A stretch of 64,000 nt of DNA from Toxonevra muliebris (GCA_963691655.1 OY829328.1:8460204-8524203), one strand, 5' to 3'; numbered from the stretch's first letter, positions 1-12,165 are shown. The notes: a model not told the origin generated them from the letters alone. Made by a program: numbers and translations.

Positions 1-935
1 TGAGTAACCTTAAACTCAAATGCAGTCATTTGGAGTCAATTGCAATTAGCAGTCAATCACAGTCAGTTGAAGTCTTTTGGAGTCTATTGGGAATTTGAAG
101 TCAATTGGAGTCAATTGGAGTCTTTTGGAGTCAATTGGAGTCATTTGGAGTCAATTGGAGGTTTGAAGTCAATTGGAATCACTGTTTTTACGAGTTATAG
201 CTTAGGTATTGTTAATACATTTTTAGGGTAATTCACCTTGTTATTTGAATGTCAGTTTCGCAAAAATTATTATCAAAACATTTTCTTTTTAATATTAAAT
301 AAATTAGTCAAAAGTATTAATTATTATATTGAAACGCGAGTTGAATGGAATTACCGCAAAAAGTGCAAATTTTGTTGAAGTGAATAACTTGTGATATTCT
401 TACTTTATTTGTGGCGTGTGTTTTGTGGAAAACTAAGTATTTATGAAAGAATCAGTATGAGAGACCTGAGTATTTATGAGAGAAGATATAAATTTAATAT
501 TAAATAACAATATTTGGCTCCAAAAGACTCCAAGTGACTCCAATTGACTTCAAATCCCCAATTGACTCCAAAAGACTCCAGTTGACTTCAAATTCCCAAT
601 TGACTCAACAAGACTTCAACTGACTCCAGTTGACTTCAAACTCCCAATTGACTCTAAAAGACTTCAACTGACTCCAATTGACTTCAAAATCCCAATTGAC
701 TCCAAAAAACTCCAAGCGACACCAATTGAATGCAAATTGCAATTGACTCCAAATGACTGCATTTGAGTTCAAGGTTACTCAAGTGACTCCAAGTGACTTC
801 AAATGACTCCAAGTGACTTCAAATGACTCCAAGTGACTCCAAGCGACTTTAAAGCAGTCATGATTTTGGAGTCATAAGATTTGCAGTCTTATGATTTCAA
901 AAAAAGACTGCACTCCCTTGACTCTAAAAAAGACT
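1..935. mobile_element. foldback-type element with tandem-repeat inverted arms
   Basis: Bases 1-50 match the reverse complement of 732-781 almost perfectly, and the inverted relation continues inward. Positions 40-180 are tandem units close to GGAGTCAATT, while 518-850 carry the complementary GACTCCAATT units. The 180-518 middle is unique and AT-rich. Long inverted arms made of short tandem units are the hallmark of Foldback/Galileo-type elements in flies, so that class is inferred. The left arm is cut by the window start. No transposase is visible in the loop. The open frame at 40-231 is only translated repeat. Confidence 0.6.
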
Positions 936-1694
936 TTTCTAAATGAATAACCAATCGGCGACTCCAAAAAAGGCTAACAACTGCATTTTTTATTCTGAAG
1001 TCAAATATATTATTCAATAACTGCAATCAAAAATTATTATTCATTTGTGACTTATATCTTCAATTGATTGCACTGTTTTACAGCTCTGAAAATCTCACAA
1101 CTGATTTTCTATTCTATTTTAAAAAATTTGTAAAATGAAAGAGAAAAATACTTTAAATTTCATTGAAATTAACATACTTAAATCATAGAGAATTATTTGA
1201 GCGATTCTGATTTTTTTATCGAGCTGAAAACTTCCAATTCAGAGGCAATGAGGGCTCATTTGTGGGAGTTCGAATGGCTCTAAATTTTATGTGAGGCATA
1301 AACACAAAGAACACTTTTAATGGCCCTCTTTAGAACATTAATGAAACTTTAACTCTTTCGAAACAATTATGGACATCTTTAATGTCAATTTTCAGCTCTT
1401 CTTCTCGCAATTGTTCTTAAAGAAAACGTATGCTCTGAAAGAAAAGTCGTAACCCATCCCCTCTAGAACTTGGATTTTGTTGCATACGGTATAAATATGT
1501 TTATTCTTGCGCAAACTCAACAGCATATAGGAGAGAATTGATCATCTGATCGGAGCAGCAGGCTCGAGATCAACATTAAGAAGTCAAAATAGTATGAGAA
1601 TTAACACCACATCTTAAGGTTAACCTATTGAATAGGTCAAAAATTATGTTTCCCTTGGTAGCATAGGTAAACTACAGATAGAAGAGCATCTGAG

Positions 1695-1870
1695 AATGTC
1701 AACTACCGGGCTCTATGAAATATGGCCCCAAAATCAAAAGTGAAAAATCACCCCAAAAGTAGGGCCATTTTTCAATATGAAATATTACCCCAACATACAA
1801 ATTGAAATATGGCTCCAAAGTAAAATGAATAAAGGCCCCAGCATTTTTTTTCTCAAATATTATTTAAATG
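1695..1870. repeat. degenerate tandem repeat, GAAATATGGCCCCAAA-like units
   Basis: Phrases close to TATGAAATATGGCCCCAAAA recur about every 35-45 bases (for example near 1717, 1780 and 1805), in decayed form and with ACCCCAA variants between them. This looks like an old minisatellite. Nothing coding was found from 941 to about 2390 besides this. Confidence 0.4.
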
Positions 1871-2389
1871 CCCCCAAAAATTTAACAAAAATATTAATTG
1901 TAGCATCTATCTTATATTTACAAAAAGGACAACTGTAGCTTTCCATATTATTTGCAAGTGAAGTGGCCTAAAATTTAAAGATGAACGAGGTAAAAATATT
2001 CACAAGGAAATTATGAACAAAAAACCCTTACAGCATCCAAACATTTTTTCCAGAAAACAAAAGTCGCGAGGAAAATTTATTTAGGAAAAAATCGTGCGAA
2101 TTTCTTAGTTCATTATTATCTTTATAATTTTTTTCATTTAAAATTCACTTGGTAACGTTTGTTGATGGACACTTTTCAACGCACTGATTGACTAATATTG
2201 CTTGTTTAAAACTCATTCAAAAATTCTTAGTTTTTTTTACATTTGCAATGCATTACCGATAGCAAAAACAAAATTGCATTAAAAGCAATAAATACCGTGG
2301 GAATCAGACACAACGCCCATGGGCTTTATGACCACCGAGAAATGGCCTTTAAGTTGTAAGTTTATATGAAATTCCATATGGAAGGAGCT

Positions 2390-2545
2390 GGCAAGTTTCC
2401 ATCCTCAGATATGGAAATGAAACTTGGTTCATTTCACATCAATAACATCAGGCAGAAACCACAAAACTCATTAACAAATTTCGACGGGCCCAATGCATAT
2501 TGATGTTAACTATTTATCTTAAAAAAATATATGTAGCACACGATT
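2390..2545 (+). pseudogene. possible RTE-type LINE reverse transcriptase tail, decayed
   Basis: A + frame here reads SILRYGNETW, then after a stop AETTKLINKFRRAQCIL. This recalls the LLYGxETW and helical segment near the C-terminus of RTE-like reverse transcriptases. Stops interrupt it and no catalytic motif is present. It rests on motif resemblance only and may be chance. Confidence 0.3.
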
Positions 2546-4990
2546 CACAATTATTTTAACATTTTATTAAAAACCATTAATGTTTGCTTAATATTTAATA
2601 AGAAGTTTCATTTCCTCACATGAACTTCTATCGTCAACTTTTAATTTCAGTTGTATCTATGACTTTCAATTGTTTTTTAAATTTTTTAATTAAAGGATCT
2701 ACATTTTTTGGCCAACATTAGTTTGTTTAGACCTTCTTCTTTATGTTTCATTAGACTTAATTCTAGGGCATTTAAAAGCTTAAATTCTTCGGCATATATT
2801 TGGTTTGGTTTGGTTTGTGTTGTCGTAATATGAATGCAGAAGTTTTGGCCAACAAATAATTTTGTCTAACTGTTGATGTTTATGAATAAACTCTAGAAGC
2901 ACTGGTAGGGACTTATCCTTGTTATTCTGCAAAGATTCTTTTAAATATACGGGATCACTGGTTTCACGTTCGCTAGCTTCAATGGCAAAGTATGACTCGT
3001 CATACATCACACAAATTTCCGAAGAAATGAGAAAGGTAACTAAACCTGATTTTAATGATTTTTAATCACTTTTCTGTAGTTTTCGGAACAAATTTTTCTG
3101 CTTTTTATTTTTTATTCTCTACTGCTTAAATTATAATATATAGAAAAGCTTTTTTTAAAACCCATTTCTTAAAAGTGGTAAAAGAAACTTAAATTTTCCT
3201 CTTATTTGAATTTTCAAAACTAATTATTTTATGACAAACTTAAAAATATTTTATAAAAAACTATTAAAAATTTCATTCCCCAAACATTATTAAACGAAAA
3301 TTGAGGTGGACGGCCTATACTTTAAGAAAACCAGCCAACAATCACTACAATGGTGCTAGACTGAAACTCACAAAAAAATATATATCGTTAGTAAACGTTC
3401 CATTCTCTTAGAACTATCTGCGAAAAATATAACATAGGAAAAACACAAAAACAACTGCGCAAAATAGAGTAAAATTGGAATGTAAAAAACAAAAAAGAAG
3501 TTCATGAAACCAAATTATTCCCACTATCCATTCAAACAAATTTTGAGTGACATTTCAGCTACTTTTTTCCACAAGAGACAGCCACATATTTCTTGACTGG
3601 GTTGTTTTCATAAAAAGCATATTAAAACGTGAACATAAAGAAGGCAATACATACAACATGAGTTGTTACGCCTTGTTGACTAGCGTAAATATTTATGTAT
3701 GAACATACGCAAATGAAACTAAAGTTACGCATACGCCATGTATGTCGACAATTTTAATTAAAATTTTTAAACGTTGGTAATGACGCGATACTGATGGTGA
3801 TATTGATATTGATGTTAATGTAAAATATATATACATATATAATATAATTTTTAATAGTTTCCAACGCTCTTTTCACATTATAAAAAAAGAAAAATTTCAT
3901 TTTGCGTTTAATGAAATTTTAAAATAAATAAATTATTTTTTTTACATATGTATATTGAAATATGAAGCTATGAGACTGCAGCTATTAACTATTTCTGAAG
4001 CTAATATATCTCAAATATTTTATTATTTCAAATGTGTGTATGTCTACATTTAGTAGAAAAGAAATTGAAAAGACAAATATTCTTATTAGTTTATTTAGAA
4101 AGTAATAATATAAACTAAAATAAAAATGAAAAAGAGTGAAGATAACAAGGTAAGTATTTAAATTTAAAAGAAAAATATTCTTATTAATTTATTTATATAA
4201 GTATGTATGGGTATAAACTAATATGAAAATTTTTATTTTCAATTTATAATTCAACTCTAATAAGAATATCTTTCTTTTCAATTTCACATTTCAAATCTAT
4301 TACCAATGGTTGAAGGAAAGATTTTAATAATATAAAGATGTCCCACCCCCATACATTAGCCACTCTGCTCAAAGATGTTGTCGGTTATATTAAATCCCAA
4401 CAGATAGTAACATTTGAAAAGCAATAGATAAAAAAACAGGAGAGCTCTACCTCATGGTAGAATCGCTAGGTAACCGCAGCAAAGTATTTAATTTGTGCTT
4501 TCTGGCTTGATTTTATTAATGAAAAAAAAATTAACATAGGTGGTGAAAGTAGGATTATTTGTAAAAACCAGCGTAGAAATTGCTTATTTTTGTTATTTTA
4601 AAAATGAATCTAAAAATAACGCAGGAGCGAAGCTTGTAGTTTGTAAAAATGATTTGCCATTTTCCCTAAAAAACTTTATAAATCTTCTAGGAATTCGTTC
4701 ATTATCCAGGTCCATGAGATAAGGTTAATATGTTGCATGTAAATTGGTAAAGATGCAATAATGTATGATGTACTTTCATCAGCTCACCACCTCCAATAAA
4801 CCAAAGTCCAAAATTTTGAAAATTTTTGTAAAATTATTTTTCACACTTGTAATCATTTTCAAAGGCGAAATCAATTCGCATTCGGGACTTCATGAGATCA
4901 CTTCTGTTTTTTTTTGTTTTTTGCAACTGCAAAACAAGTATTCAAGAATACAGCTGAGGCAAGTTTTATGACCTTTGTACTATCCTGTGT
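2546..4990. other. no recognised gene, AT-rich
   Basis: AT-rich DNA with short poly-A/T runs and TATATA stretches (near 3825 and 3955). Open frames at 2780-3010 (-) and 4540-4722 (+) show no motif, no splice context and no codon bias that I can see. I see nothing else to annotate. Confidence 0.4.
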
Positions 4991-4999
4991 TCCCTTTTG

Positions 5000-5835
5000 C
5001 TATTCTTTACATCTATCAGATTTATTAATAAATCTAAGTAGATTCTGCGGTGATACAAAGCTCAGGTGCTCGTCTCTCAACACTCCAGTGCCAAATATGC
5101 TTACTCTGATACGACAGAAAGCGGGGCAGACACTTTGAAAGTGGTTTGCAGTCTCTTCACATTCTTCCTCCAAACCATAGGAAGCACAGAAAGCACTAGC
5201 TCTGGCCAATCATATTCAAATGTTTGGCAAAAGAGAAGTGACCTGTGTATAATTCCACCAGCTGCCTACAGCTCTTTCTGTTATGTGATTACATAAAGTC
5301 TGTTACACGCTTCGAGACAACAGGTAGCATTGTCTTTGTCTGTCTAAAGGCCCTCTGTTCCTCCCACTTACGATTTTGGATCAAGTCGATCCATTCATTA
5401 ATGGTGGTCTTGATGGCTGTAAACGACAAAAATAGTACAGGTTCTGGGCCCAAGAAACCAGTTGCCGAACCCGTTCTGGCCAGGAGGTCAGCAGATTCAT
5501 CTACTGAAATTCCTGAGTGTCCAGGAACCCATATCAACAGCAGACTATTGAGTTTTCCAACACAATCAAGCCTGTATTTACAATGGATAACCAGTTTAGA
5601 CGTGGTTAGAGGATTAAGCAAGGATTTAAGCGCAGCCTGACTGTCACTAAATACACAGATACTCCTTTTTCTCCAACCATTATCAATGACATGGTCCATT
5701 GCCTTGATGATTGCAAAAATTTCTGCTTGAAAAACAGTAACATACAACCCAAAAGGGAAGTGAAGGAGTACTCCATCATTTTCAATGAAGACCCGAACTG
5801 TCAAAATGCGCCTACAATCAACGGCCTATATATTA
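5000..5835 (-). pseudogene. LINE fragment: RNase H plus C-terminal domain (I/R1/Loa-like)
   Basis: Two - frames belong to one decayed LINE tail. 5804-5289 encodes an RNase H-like domain with the glutamate motif VFQAEIFAI, the aspartate motif FSDSQAAL, and WVPGHSGISVDESADLLA, which holds the C-terminal His/Asp pair. The first TDGS aspartate is not intact at the upstream edge. After a frameshift, 5209-5000 encodes a Cys/His-containing tail (ETANHFQSVCPAFCRIR, then LLRFI) like that following RNase H in R1/I/Loa-type elements. Endonuclease and reverse transcriptase are absent, so this is a 5'-truncated dead copy, as is usual for LINE insertions. The exact clade is uncertain. An opposite-strand relic of similar type lies at 54425-54600. 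Confidence 0.75.
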
Positions 5836-5929
5836 TCCATATACTTTTTATGCATATAAACATACATGACATATTTTTTTATACTACTTACTAAAACTTA
5901 ATATAATATAATTTATTAATATAATTAAT

Positions 5930-6297
5930 CTTATAATTTAATCTTAAAAATGTTTATTATGCTAATTGCTCATCAACTTGAGGTACGAACACTTTTGTAT
6001 GGAAATCCGGTTAAATTGTCTCAAATTATGAGATATTCTACAATTAGGATTTAGGTTATATGGAAAGTGCCCTTTAGTGGCAAAATACGGAAGTTAATTA
6101 TAGGCCATGTTTAAAAGCCTGCTGAGAAAAATCCTTGTACCGAATCTCATAATAATGTCTTTAACTGTTACAGAGTTAGGGCGAAACTTTTATTTTTTTG
6201 TATGGGAGGTGCCCCTAGCGGCGAAATTCGGATATTAAATATAGCCTTTTTTTCTGTGAATCGGTTCAGCCGTTTCGGAGCTTATAAGGAATATAAT
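5930..6297. repeat. dispersed repeat fragment of the GTATGGGAGGTGCC class
   Basis: Contains TGTATGGGAGGTGCCCCTAG near 6200 and GGTTCAGCCGTTTCGGAG near 6265. These phrases resemble the 15780-16060, 29040-29380 and 44380-44640 loci (GTATGAGAGGTGCCACGCCC at 29220). It is probably a tail of the same non-autonomous retroposon class. The copy appears to be cut by the inverted-repeat element that starts at 6298. Confidence 0.4.
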
Positions 6298-6784
6298 TAT
6301 ATGGAGGATTTCATCTCAAGGGAACCCATTTGTGAAATCGAACAGGCTCAAACTTGCACAAAGTTTAGTCTTGTTGGGTAGCTGTAACAACACAAATTTT
6401 GAACCATGATTAAGTAAACTTTGATTTTTGAATTTAAAATTTCTCATTTTACGTTCTTTTTGTTAGATAAACAATTCTCAGCCCTTTTTAGACCTCCAAT
6501 TTCTCAAAGAAAAACTCCAGAGCTTTTTATTGGACCCAAAAAAAAATAAAAGAAAAAATTTAGTTTTTGAAAAAAAAAAAATTTTTTAAAATGGTCAAAT
6601 TTTGAATTTTTTAATTTTTTTTTTTCTTTTTAAGATTGAATAAAAATCTGGCGAAAAGGTCGTGGATGTCAAAATTGTACCTCCTCAAACTGGGTGAGCT
6701 TTTGACTGACATCGTACATATTTATGCAAGTTTGAGCCCGATCGATTTTATAAGTGGGTTCACTTGAGATGATCCCACATATAT
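6298..6784. mobile_element. non-autonomous TIR element, about 60-bp inverted ends
   Basis: Left end 6298-6362 and right end 6721-6784 are inverted copies sharing ATCTCAAGTGAACCC-, AAAATCGA- and GGCTCAAACTTGCA-like blocks. The interior is A/T homopolymer-rich and non-coding. Ends read TATATG on both sides, so the target duplication may be TA or longer. The superfamily cannot be assigned. Confidence 0.6.
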
Positions 6785-7555
6785 ACACCATTTCACTTGC
6801 ATTAGTTCTTTAGTTTTTCATTAAAACGAAAAAAGGGTAATTTTTTATAATAGCATAAAGAAATTTTATCATATTTTCCACATCAATGCGAGATAGATAA
6901 TTCACTTTAAATATTTTGATGTGGTCTCACACAAACCAACAACAGTCGTTAACCGTTAACCCACTTACAAGCTATAAAACGTTAAACATTTTTGCTGCTT
7001 GTTTCAGTCTCAACATCTAAAATTGACAACCTAGAAAAATAAATTGAAATTCAACAAACACAAAAATTGTTATGGTTACAACACTCATGTTTTGTTGTTT
7101 GTGTATATCCCCCCCCCCTTCCCCCTCCCCTCTCCCCTTTCCTCTTAATCCCCTTTCATTTGTTGCTATTCGTAGTATTGATGCCGAAATCATTTCATTG
7201 TTTTCATTTCGCGCTGCATAACTAGAAGTTTACACAGGTGATGATGTTGTTGTTATCGTTGTTCTTGTTTTTCTTTGGCTCTGAAAATATTTTTGGTGGT
7301 TATTTCTGCCTTAAAGGATTAACATAGTTTCAAAATAAAAACGTTCACTGTGACAGCTTAATCACTGTATATCTTGTAACTGATGCAATTTCAGACCTCG
7401 TGTCTATAGATACTTTTGATCAGTATACCAAGGCACATATCGTATCAATATTTGAGCCAATTTAGCGGAAACGACTTCATGTTGCGCATAAAATTAGCAA
7501 TCACCCATACAACGAAAGGAGAAAGTAAGAATTTAAAACAGTAACCAAAAAAAAA
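6785..7555. other. no gene; poly-C/CT tract
   Basis: AT-rich DNA with a C-rich tract at about 7109-7160 (runs of C broken by T). Nothing coding or structural is recognised elsewhere in the stretch. Confidence 0.4.
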
Positions 7556-7557
7556 CT

Positions 7558-7850
7558 TCCCAATGGGAAAATTTTAAGCCCTTGGGGAGCGCTCTTTTTG
7601 TGCTCTCGTTGAAGATAGTAATAGGGAAAATTAGAACCGCTGACATTAAGCTTCCCGAAAGCGCTTTCAAGTATAGGAAAGAGTGCTTGCAAGGTAGGCT
7701 AGGGAAACATTCAAACGAATAGAAAAAATAAGGAATGATTTTTGTACTTTGTAATTCTCATATGGTTGGTATGAGATATGGTATATGGTAAATATAAGTT
7801 GATTTGTTATTGGGACATTTTCGTGGTTCACCAAATTTTTGAATGAAACT
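7558..7850. mobile_element. half copy of the GCGCT-rich TIR element seen at 23593-24231
   Basis: Begins CCCAATGGGAAAATTT and shares GAGCGCTC, TTTCAAGTAT, TTTTTGTACTTTGTAATTCT and TTTTCGTGGTTCACCAAA in the same order as 23593-23870. The similarity stops where the longer copy enters its central hairpin, so only the left half is present. The open frame at 7501-7692 (-) is a shadow of this repeat. Confidence 0.65.
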
Positions 7851-8172
7851 TCTGATTCATGCTAATACTTTAAGACTTAAGGGTCGGCAACAAATTTACA
7901 TATTGTGTTAAGTTATCATTTGACTTTCAATTGTTAGTTTTCAATTCACTCAAATTTTGAATCACGGTGAAAGTGTAAGAATAACCTGCTACTTCACAAG
8001 CTGAATATGTTGGTTATGAGTCATTAAAATTTACATGCAACAGTTATATTGTGTTGCTTTTTTAATCTATAACCATTTGTAATATCCAAAGAATTTTTGT
8101 TTGTTCGATTCATAAAATTAAGAATTTATTCAATGATCTCTGTAATATTTTCACTCTGCTATCTGTTATATA

Positions 8173-9419
8173 TTGGGAGTATGAATGTATAAACTCGTAA
8201 TTGTGACTAACTTCATATCTATCATACGCGCCATTTTTTTGACATTGACAGCTATTCTATCTCGAAGAGAGCCAAAAATACTATAAGAATTGATCTGTCA
8301 AATAATTTTCATAATTTTACAAAAGTGTTTTACTATAGCTGAAAATGTCCAATTTCGTGCCAACAAAACAACATTTGCGGGAAGTTTTAATTTGCTTCAT
8401 CGATTTAAAGAAAAACGCAACTGAAGCACATCGTTTACTCACTGAAGCTTATCCTGACTGTGCTATAGACGTTAGAATGTGTCAGGTGTGGTATGCCCGT
8501 TTCAAAAGTGGTGATTTTGATGTTGAAGACAGGGAACGTTCAGGCGGCCCGAAAAAGTTCGAAGATGAAGAATTGAAGGCATTACTCGAAGAAGATTCAT
8601 GTCAAACGCAACAAAAACTTGCAGAATCTTTAGGAGTTGATCAATCAACCATTTCTTAACGATTAAAAGCATTGGGAATGATTCAAAAGCAAGGAAATTG
8701 GGTGCCGTACGAATTGAAGCCGAGAGACGTGGTACGACGATTTTTCACATGTGAACTGCTGATTGAACGACAGAAAAGAAAGGGTTTTCTGCGTCGTATT
8801 GTGACTGGCGATGAAAAGTGGATACGTTACGATAACCCAAAGCGTAAAAAATCATGGGGACCGCCCGGACATGCATCAACATCAACGGCAAAGCGGAACA
8901 TCCATGGATCCAAGCTCATGCTGTGTATTTGGTGGGATATGAAAGGTGTCGTGTATTATGAGCTGTTGAAACCGAATAAAACGATCATTGGCGACCGCTA
9001 CCGACTACAATTGATGCGTTTGAGCCGAGCATTAAAGGATAAGGGGCCAGAATATGAGAATACACATGACGAAGTTATTCTTCAGCACGACAATGCTCGG
9101 CCGCATGTTGCAAGGCAAGTAAAAACATACTTGGAAACGCTGAAATGGGAAGTGCTACCCCACCCGCCGTATTCTCCAGACATTGCTCCTTCTGATTACC
9201 ACTGGTTCCGATCGATGACACATGGCCTGGCTGAACAGCACTTCCGTTCTTTCGAAGAACTCAAAAAATGGGTCGATTCGTGGATAGCCTCAGAAAGATG
9301 GGAAAAGGTTGTGGCTAACGATGGACAATACTTTAACGAATAAATTTATAATCACTTTTTCACAATAAATGTCCAAATTACGAAAAAAAAAATACGAATT
9401 TATACATTCATACTCCCAA
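8173..9419 (+). mobile_element. complete mariner-family transposon with TIRs and TA duplication
   Basis: The ends are inverted repeats: left TTGGGAGTATGAATGTATAA at 8173 and its near-exact complement ending at 9419, followed by degenerate subterminal similarity (about 28 bp in all). TA flanks both sides (8171-8172 and 9420-9421), the target duplication of Tc1/mariner elements. Length is 1247 bp, normal for mariner. It carries one transposase frame (8345-9343) interrupted by a single stop. The well-kept ends and almost open frame suggest a fairly recent insertion. Confidence 0.92.
8345..9343 (+). pseudogene. mariner transposase, one in-frame stop
   Basis: The single frame would encode 332 codons, near the usual 340-350, but codon 105 is TAA (8657-8659). 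It otherwise reads on without a frameshift. Residues 1-104 form the N-terminal helix-turn-helix DNA-binding part (REVLICFIDLKKNATEAHR, then VDQSTIS just before the stop). The catalytic part shows TGDEKWI (D156), ILQHDNARPH (D249) and YSPDIAPSDYHWF (D284). The 34 residues between the last two aspartates give the mariner DD34D signature. The linker WVPHEL reads WVPYEL. The family enzyme cuts and pastes the element at TA sites; this copy should make only a truncated N-terminal fragment unless the stop is read through. The ATG at 8345 fits the expected N-terminus. Confidence 0.93.
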
Positions 9420-9739
9420 TAGTAAACTAGTTATTAAAAGCAGCTTATAACTGCTAAATTTTTCATAACTTACATAACCTCGATTAGTACAAGATAGTAC
9501 TATCTTTGAATCTGCAACTAATCTGTGAACAAAACTATATGTCTTATACACGATATATTCGTACTAAAAGTAAATTTTGAGCTTCCATAACACTTGCCTC
9601 TTGAAATTCAAAGAAAAAGAAAGAATTACAAAAAAAAATTTTTTCGCAGTAACCTTACACTGGAGTACACATACGGTGCTGATCTGTTATCCTTTTACCT
9701 ATATACATAATAATACACTAAAGAATGATTTTATTGCTG

Positions 9740-10760
9740 ATGGTTTTTGTGTGTAAAATTTTTGACAATTTCTTTGTGATTCGTGACATGTGCCAAAGTC
9801 AAATTATTGAATTTTATTATCAAAATTCGTCCTCTGTAAGAAATGTTTCTCACTTACTTCGAACATTTTATGGTTGTCATAATGAGAATGCAATTCAACA
9901 AAATTTCGAAACAATTTTACGCTAATGGATACCAATTCACCTACTTGTGTGCGTAGAGTGTGTACAGATTACTGCCGTAGCCGCCAGTGTTGATGAAATA
10001 CATAATTTGTCTATCCGTTGCTATTCGTAGCAAATGAGATTGTGTTATACAAACATAAAATACAGCTTATTCAAGACCTGAAGCCACAGCGTCAAATTTT
10101 CGATGAGTGGACCTTACGAAAACTTGTGTTCAGCTCATTTCTAATTGAATGGTTATGTTACTAAGCAAAATGATCCCAATATAAGAGCCGTCAATGTAGC
10201 ATGTAAAGTAAACTGGATTGTTGGGTTGGATTTATGCTCCGCCAGAATCATCGGTACGTATTTCTTTAAAGATGACGATGGCTGCAACGTTACCGTCAGT
10301 GGCTCCTGCTATTGTTCGGTGATTTCAAGCTTTTTTTACCCAATATGCACAAGCTTAATCTGGTTGACTGACATGTGGTTTGAACAAGACGGCGCTATAT
10401 GCCACACAGCATGTGAAATAATGAACCTATTGAAAGATGAGTTCGATTGAGCAATTCATCACACGTTTTGGATCAGTAAGTTAGCCACCTAAATCATACG
10501 ATTTGAAGTCACTCGTCTATGCTCATGAACCAGCGTCAATTGCAGCCTTAAAAAACCACATTTCACTTGTTATTAGTGAGATACCAGCCGCTATGCTCAA
10601 GAAAATTATACAAAATTGTACTTCTCGCATGGATCACTTATAAACGTAGTTGTGCTCAACATTTACATGAAATAATCTGTAAAATGTTAATGGCAAGCAT
10701 TGATTTATAGACTAGTATAAAAATGTTCACACTTTTTTAAATTTTCTGTGTTTTATTTTT
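9740..10760 (+). pseudogene. decayed DDE transposase of a second, older Tc1/mariner-like family
   Basis: Two separated open pieces align with one transposase type common in insects. 9725-9925 gives an HTH-like start (SQIIEFYYQNSSSVRNVSHLLRTF). 10145-10450 gives NGYVTKQN, ARIIGTYFFKDDDGCNVTVSG and DMWFEQDGAICHTA; the aspartate of EQDGA is the second catalytic position. The stretch between them and the C-terminus (to about 10700) are shattered by stops and shifts. No TIRs were found. The remnant abuts the mariner copy (gap about 300 bp) but is unrelated to it. Confidence 0.7.
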
Positions 10761-11742
10761 CTAAAAAAGAAAAAAAATACAAACGCTTAGCAATCACTCT
10801 AATAATAAAAAAATTGTTTATGAATAATGAATTTAACTTATATGCCTTTGCAAGCTCAAATGATATTATATTAAATTCAAAAAATATTTTTAATTTAATT
10901 TAATAGATTTTTATACATATACTTTGTACATGAACATTATGTTAATATGCATTCACTTGTGTAAACAAACAACAATGCATAATGCACAATTTCACGTTAC
11001 ATTTATTTTTCCATTTTGTGTTAGGAAAATTTCATACTTATTAAATTTAAAATTTTTTTGTGAATTTTTTCATATTACAATTAAAAGTTTTTGCGGTTTA
11101 AACGTTTTTTGGATGGTGGAAAATATTTACTTGCTTTGCTTATTATTGTTTTTAATAAAACTTTTTCACGATTTTAAAATGAACTATCTAAAAAATGCTA
11201 ATATTTGAAAAATTAATGTTTACACTTTTAAAGAAAATATTTACAAATTTTAGAATGCGTTGAAAGTGAAAAATTATAATTAAATTTTTTAAAAGCAGCA
11301 ATGCAATGTAAATTTAATACAGAAAAAAATTAATAGTTATGTACACTAGCGGAATCAAAGATTTCCTAAGGGCGAGAGTTTTAATTTTTTCGTTCCATAA
11401 AATGTTTTATTCATTCGTAACCAACTTTCAATTTTTATCGGTAAGACGGGGTAAGGAGGGAGAGGAGTTTAACCCTAAAGCTTCTCTCTTCCCTCTTTGG
11501 ATCCGCTTTATGTATATAAAAAAGTTTTTCACCACATAAAAAATATATATTGAAAATAACTAAAGTTTCAGGCGTATGAAAAAAACATTAACTTAAAATG
11601 TTTGAATATTTATTGATCGAATCAATATGATTATTTCATAAGGGTTTGAAATCAGTGAATTTTTGCACATTGACAGAGCACATAAATACATTTGCGAACT
11701 ACTAAATACGAGCTCTTCGTTATTTTTGTATTCATTCACCAT
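10761..11742. other. no recognised gene, very AT-rich
   Basis: Long A/T-dominated stretch. The open frame at 10924-11208 is rich in Phe, Leu and Lys codons as expected from AT-rich DNA and shows no domain. A short CT-rich segment lies near 11440-11505. Confidence 0.4.
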
Positions 11743-11913
11743 AATAAAACTATAGCCCTATTCACGATTTGTTGCAAATGGTCTTGCTTCATTGCAAATG
11801 CAAATTTGTATAGCATATCGCATATATTTGTGGTTGTGATAACAGAAATATTTTGCATTTGCAATAATGCAAGACCAATTGCACCAAATTGTGAATAGGG
11901 CTATAGTTTTATT
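11743..11913. mobile_element. palindromic MITE, copy 1 (perfect 23-bp TIRs)
   Basis: The two ends are perfect inverted 23-mers beginning AATAAAACTATAGCCCTATT. Inner arms continue the palindrome (GCAAATGGTCTTGC... with ...GCAAGACCAATTGC). The 171-bp element is non-coding. Relatives lie at 60722-60862 and 62312-62396, so this is a mobile or amplified family. The autonomous partner is unknown. The open frame at 11692-11898 is a shadow. Confidence 0.75.
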
Positions 11914-12114
11914 CAAGAGAGATTAAAAACAAATGCACGTGTTGAAAAAAATGTCATTATTTATGGATTCGTTACAGGGTGTTTGTGAAAAAAGAAAATA
12001 TACCATATAAATGTACATACCTTGATTCAGATGATTTTGGGGAGCCCACGAACTGGTAGAGTTAACCCTCTAGTGGATAAATTTCTAGTTGGTTTAAAAA
12101 TATTGAAGTAGACT

Positions 12115-12165
12115 AATTTTGGGCATCCTCCAGGGTAGCATTTTGGGGCACCGCCTTAAAGCGGT
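12115..12165 (+). pseudogene. possible reverse transcriptase motif relic (GILQGSILG)
   Basis: A + frame at about 12124 reads GILQGSILGHRL, close to the LINE motif GVPQGSILGPLL. The flanking frame quickly meets stops and no YADD follows. It may be a tiny LINE remnant or chance. Confidence 0.3.
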
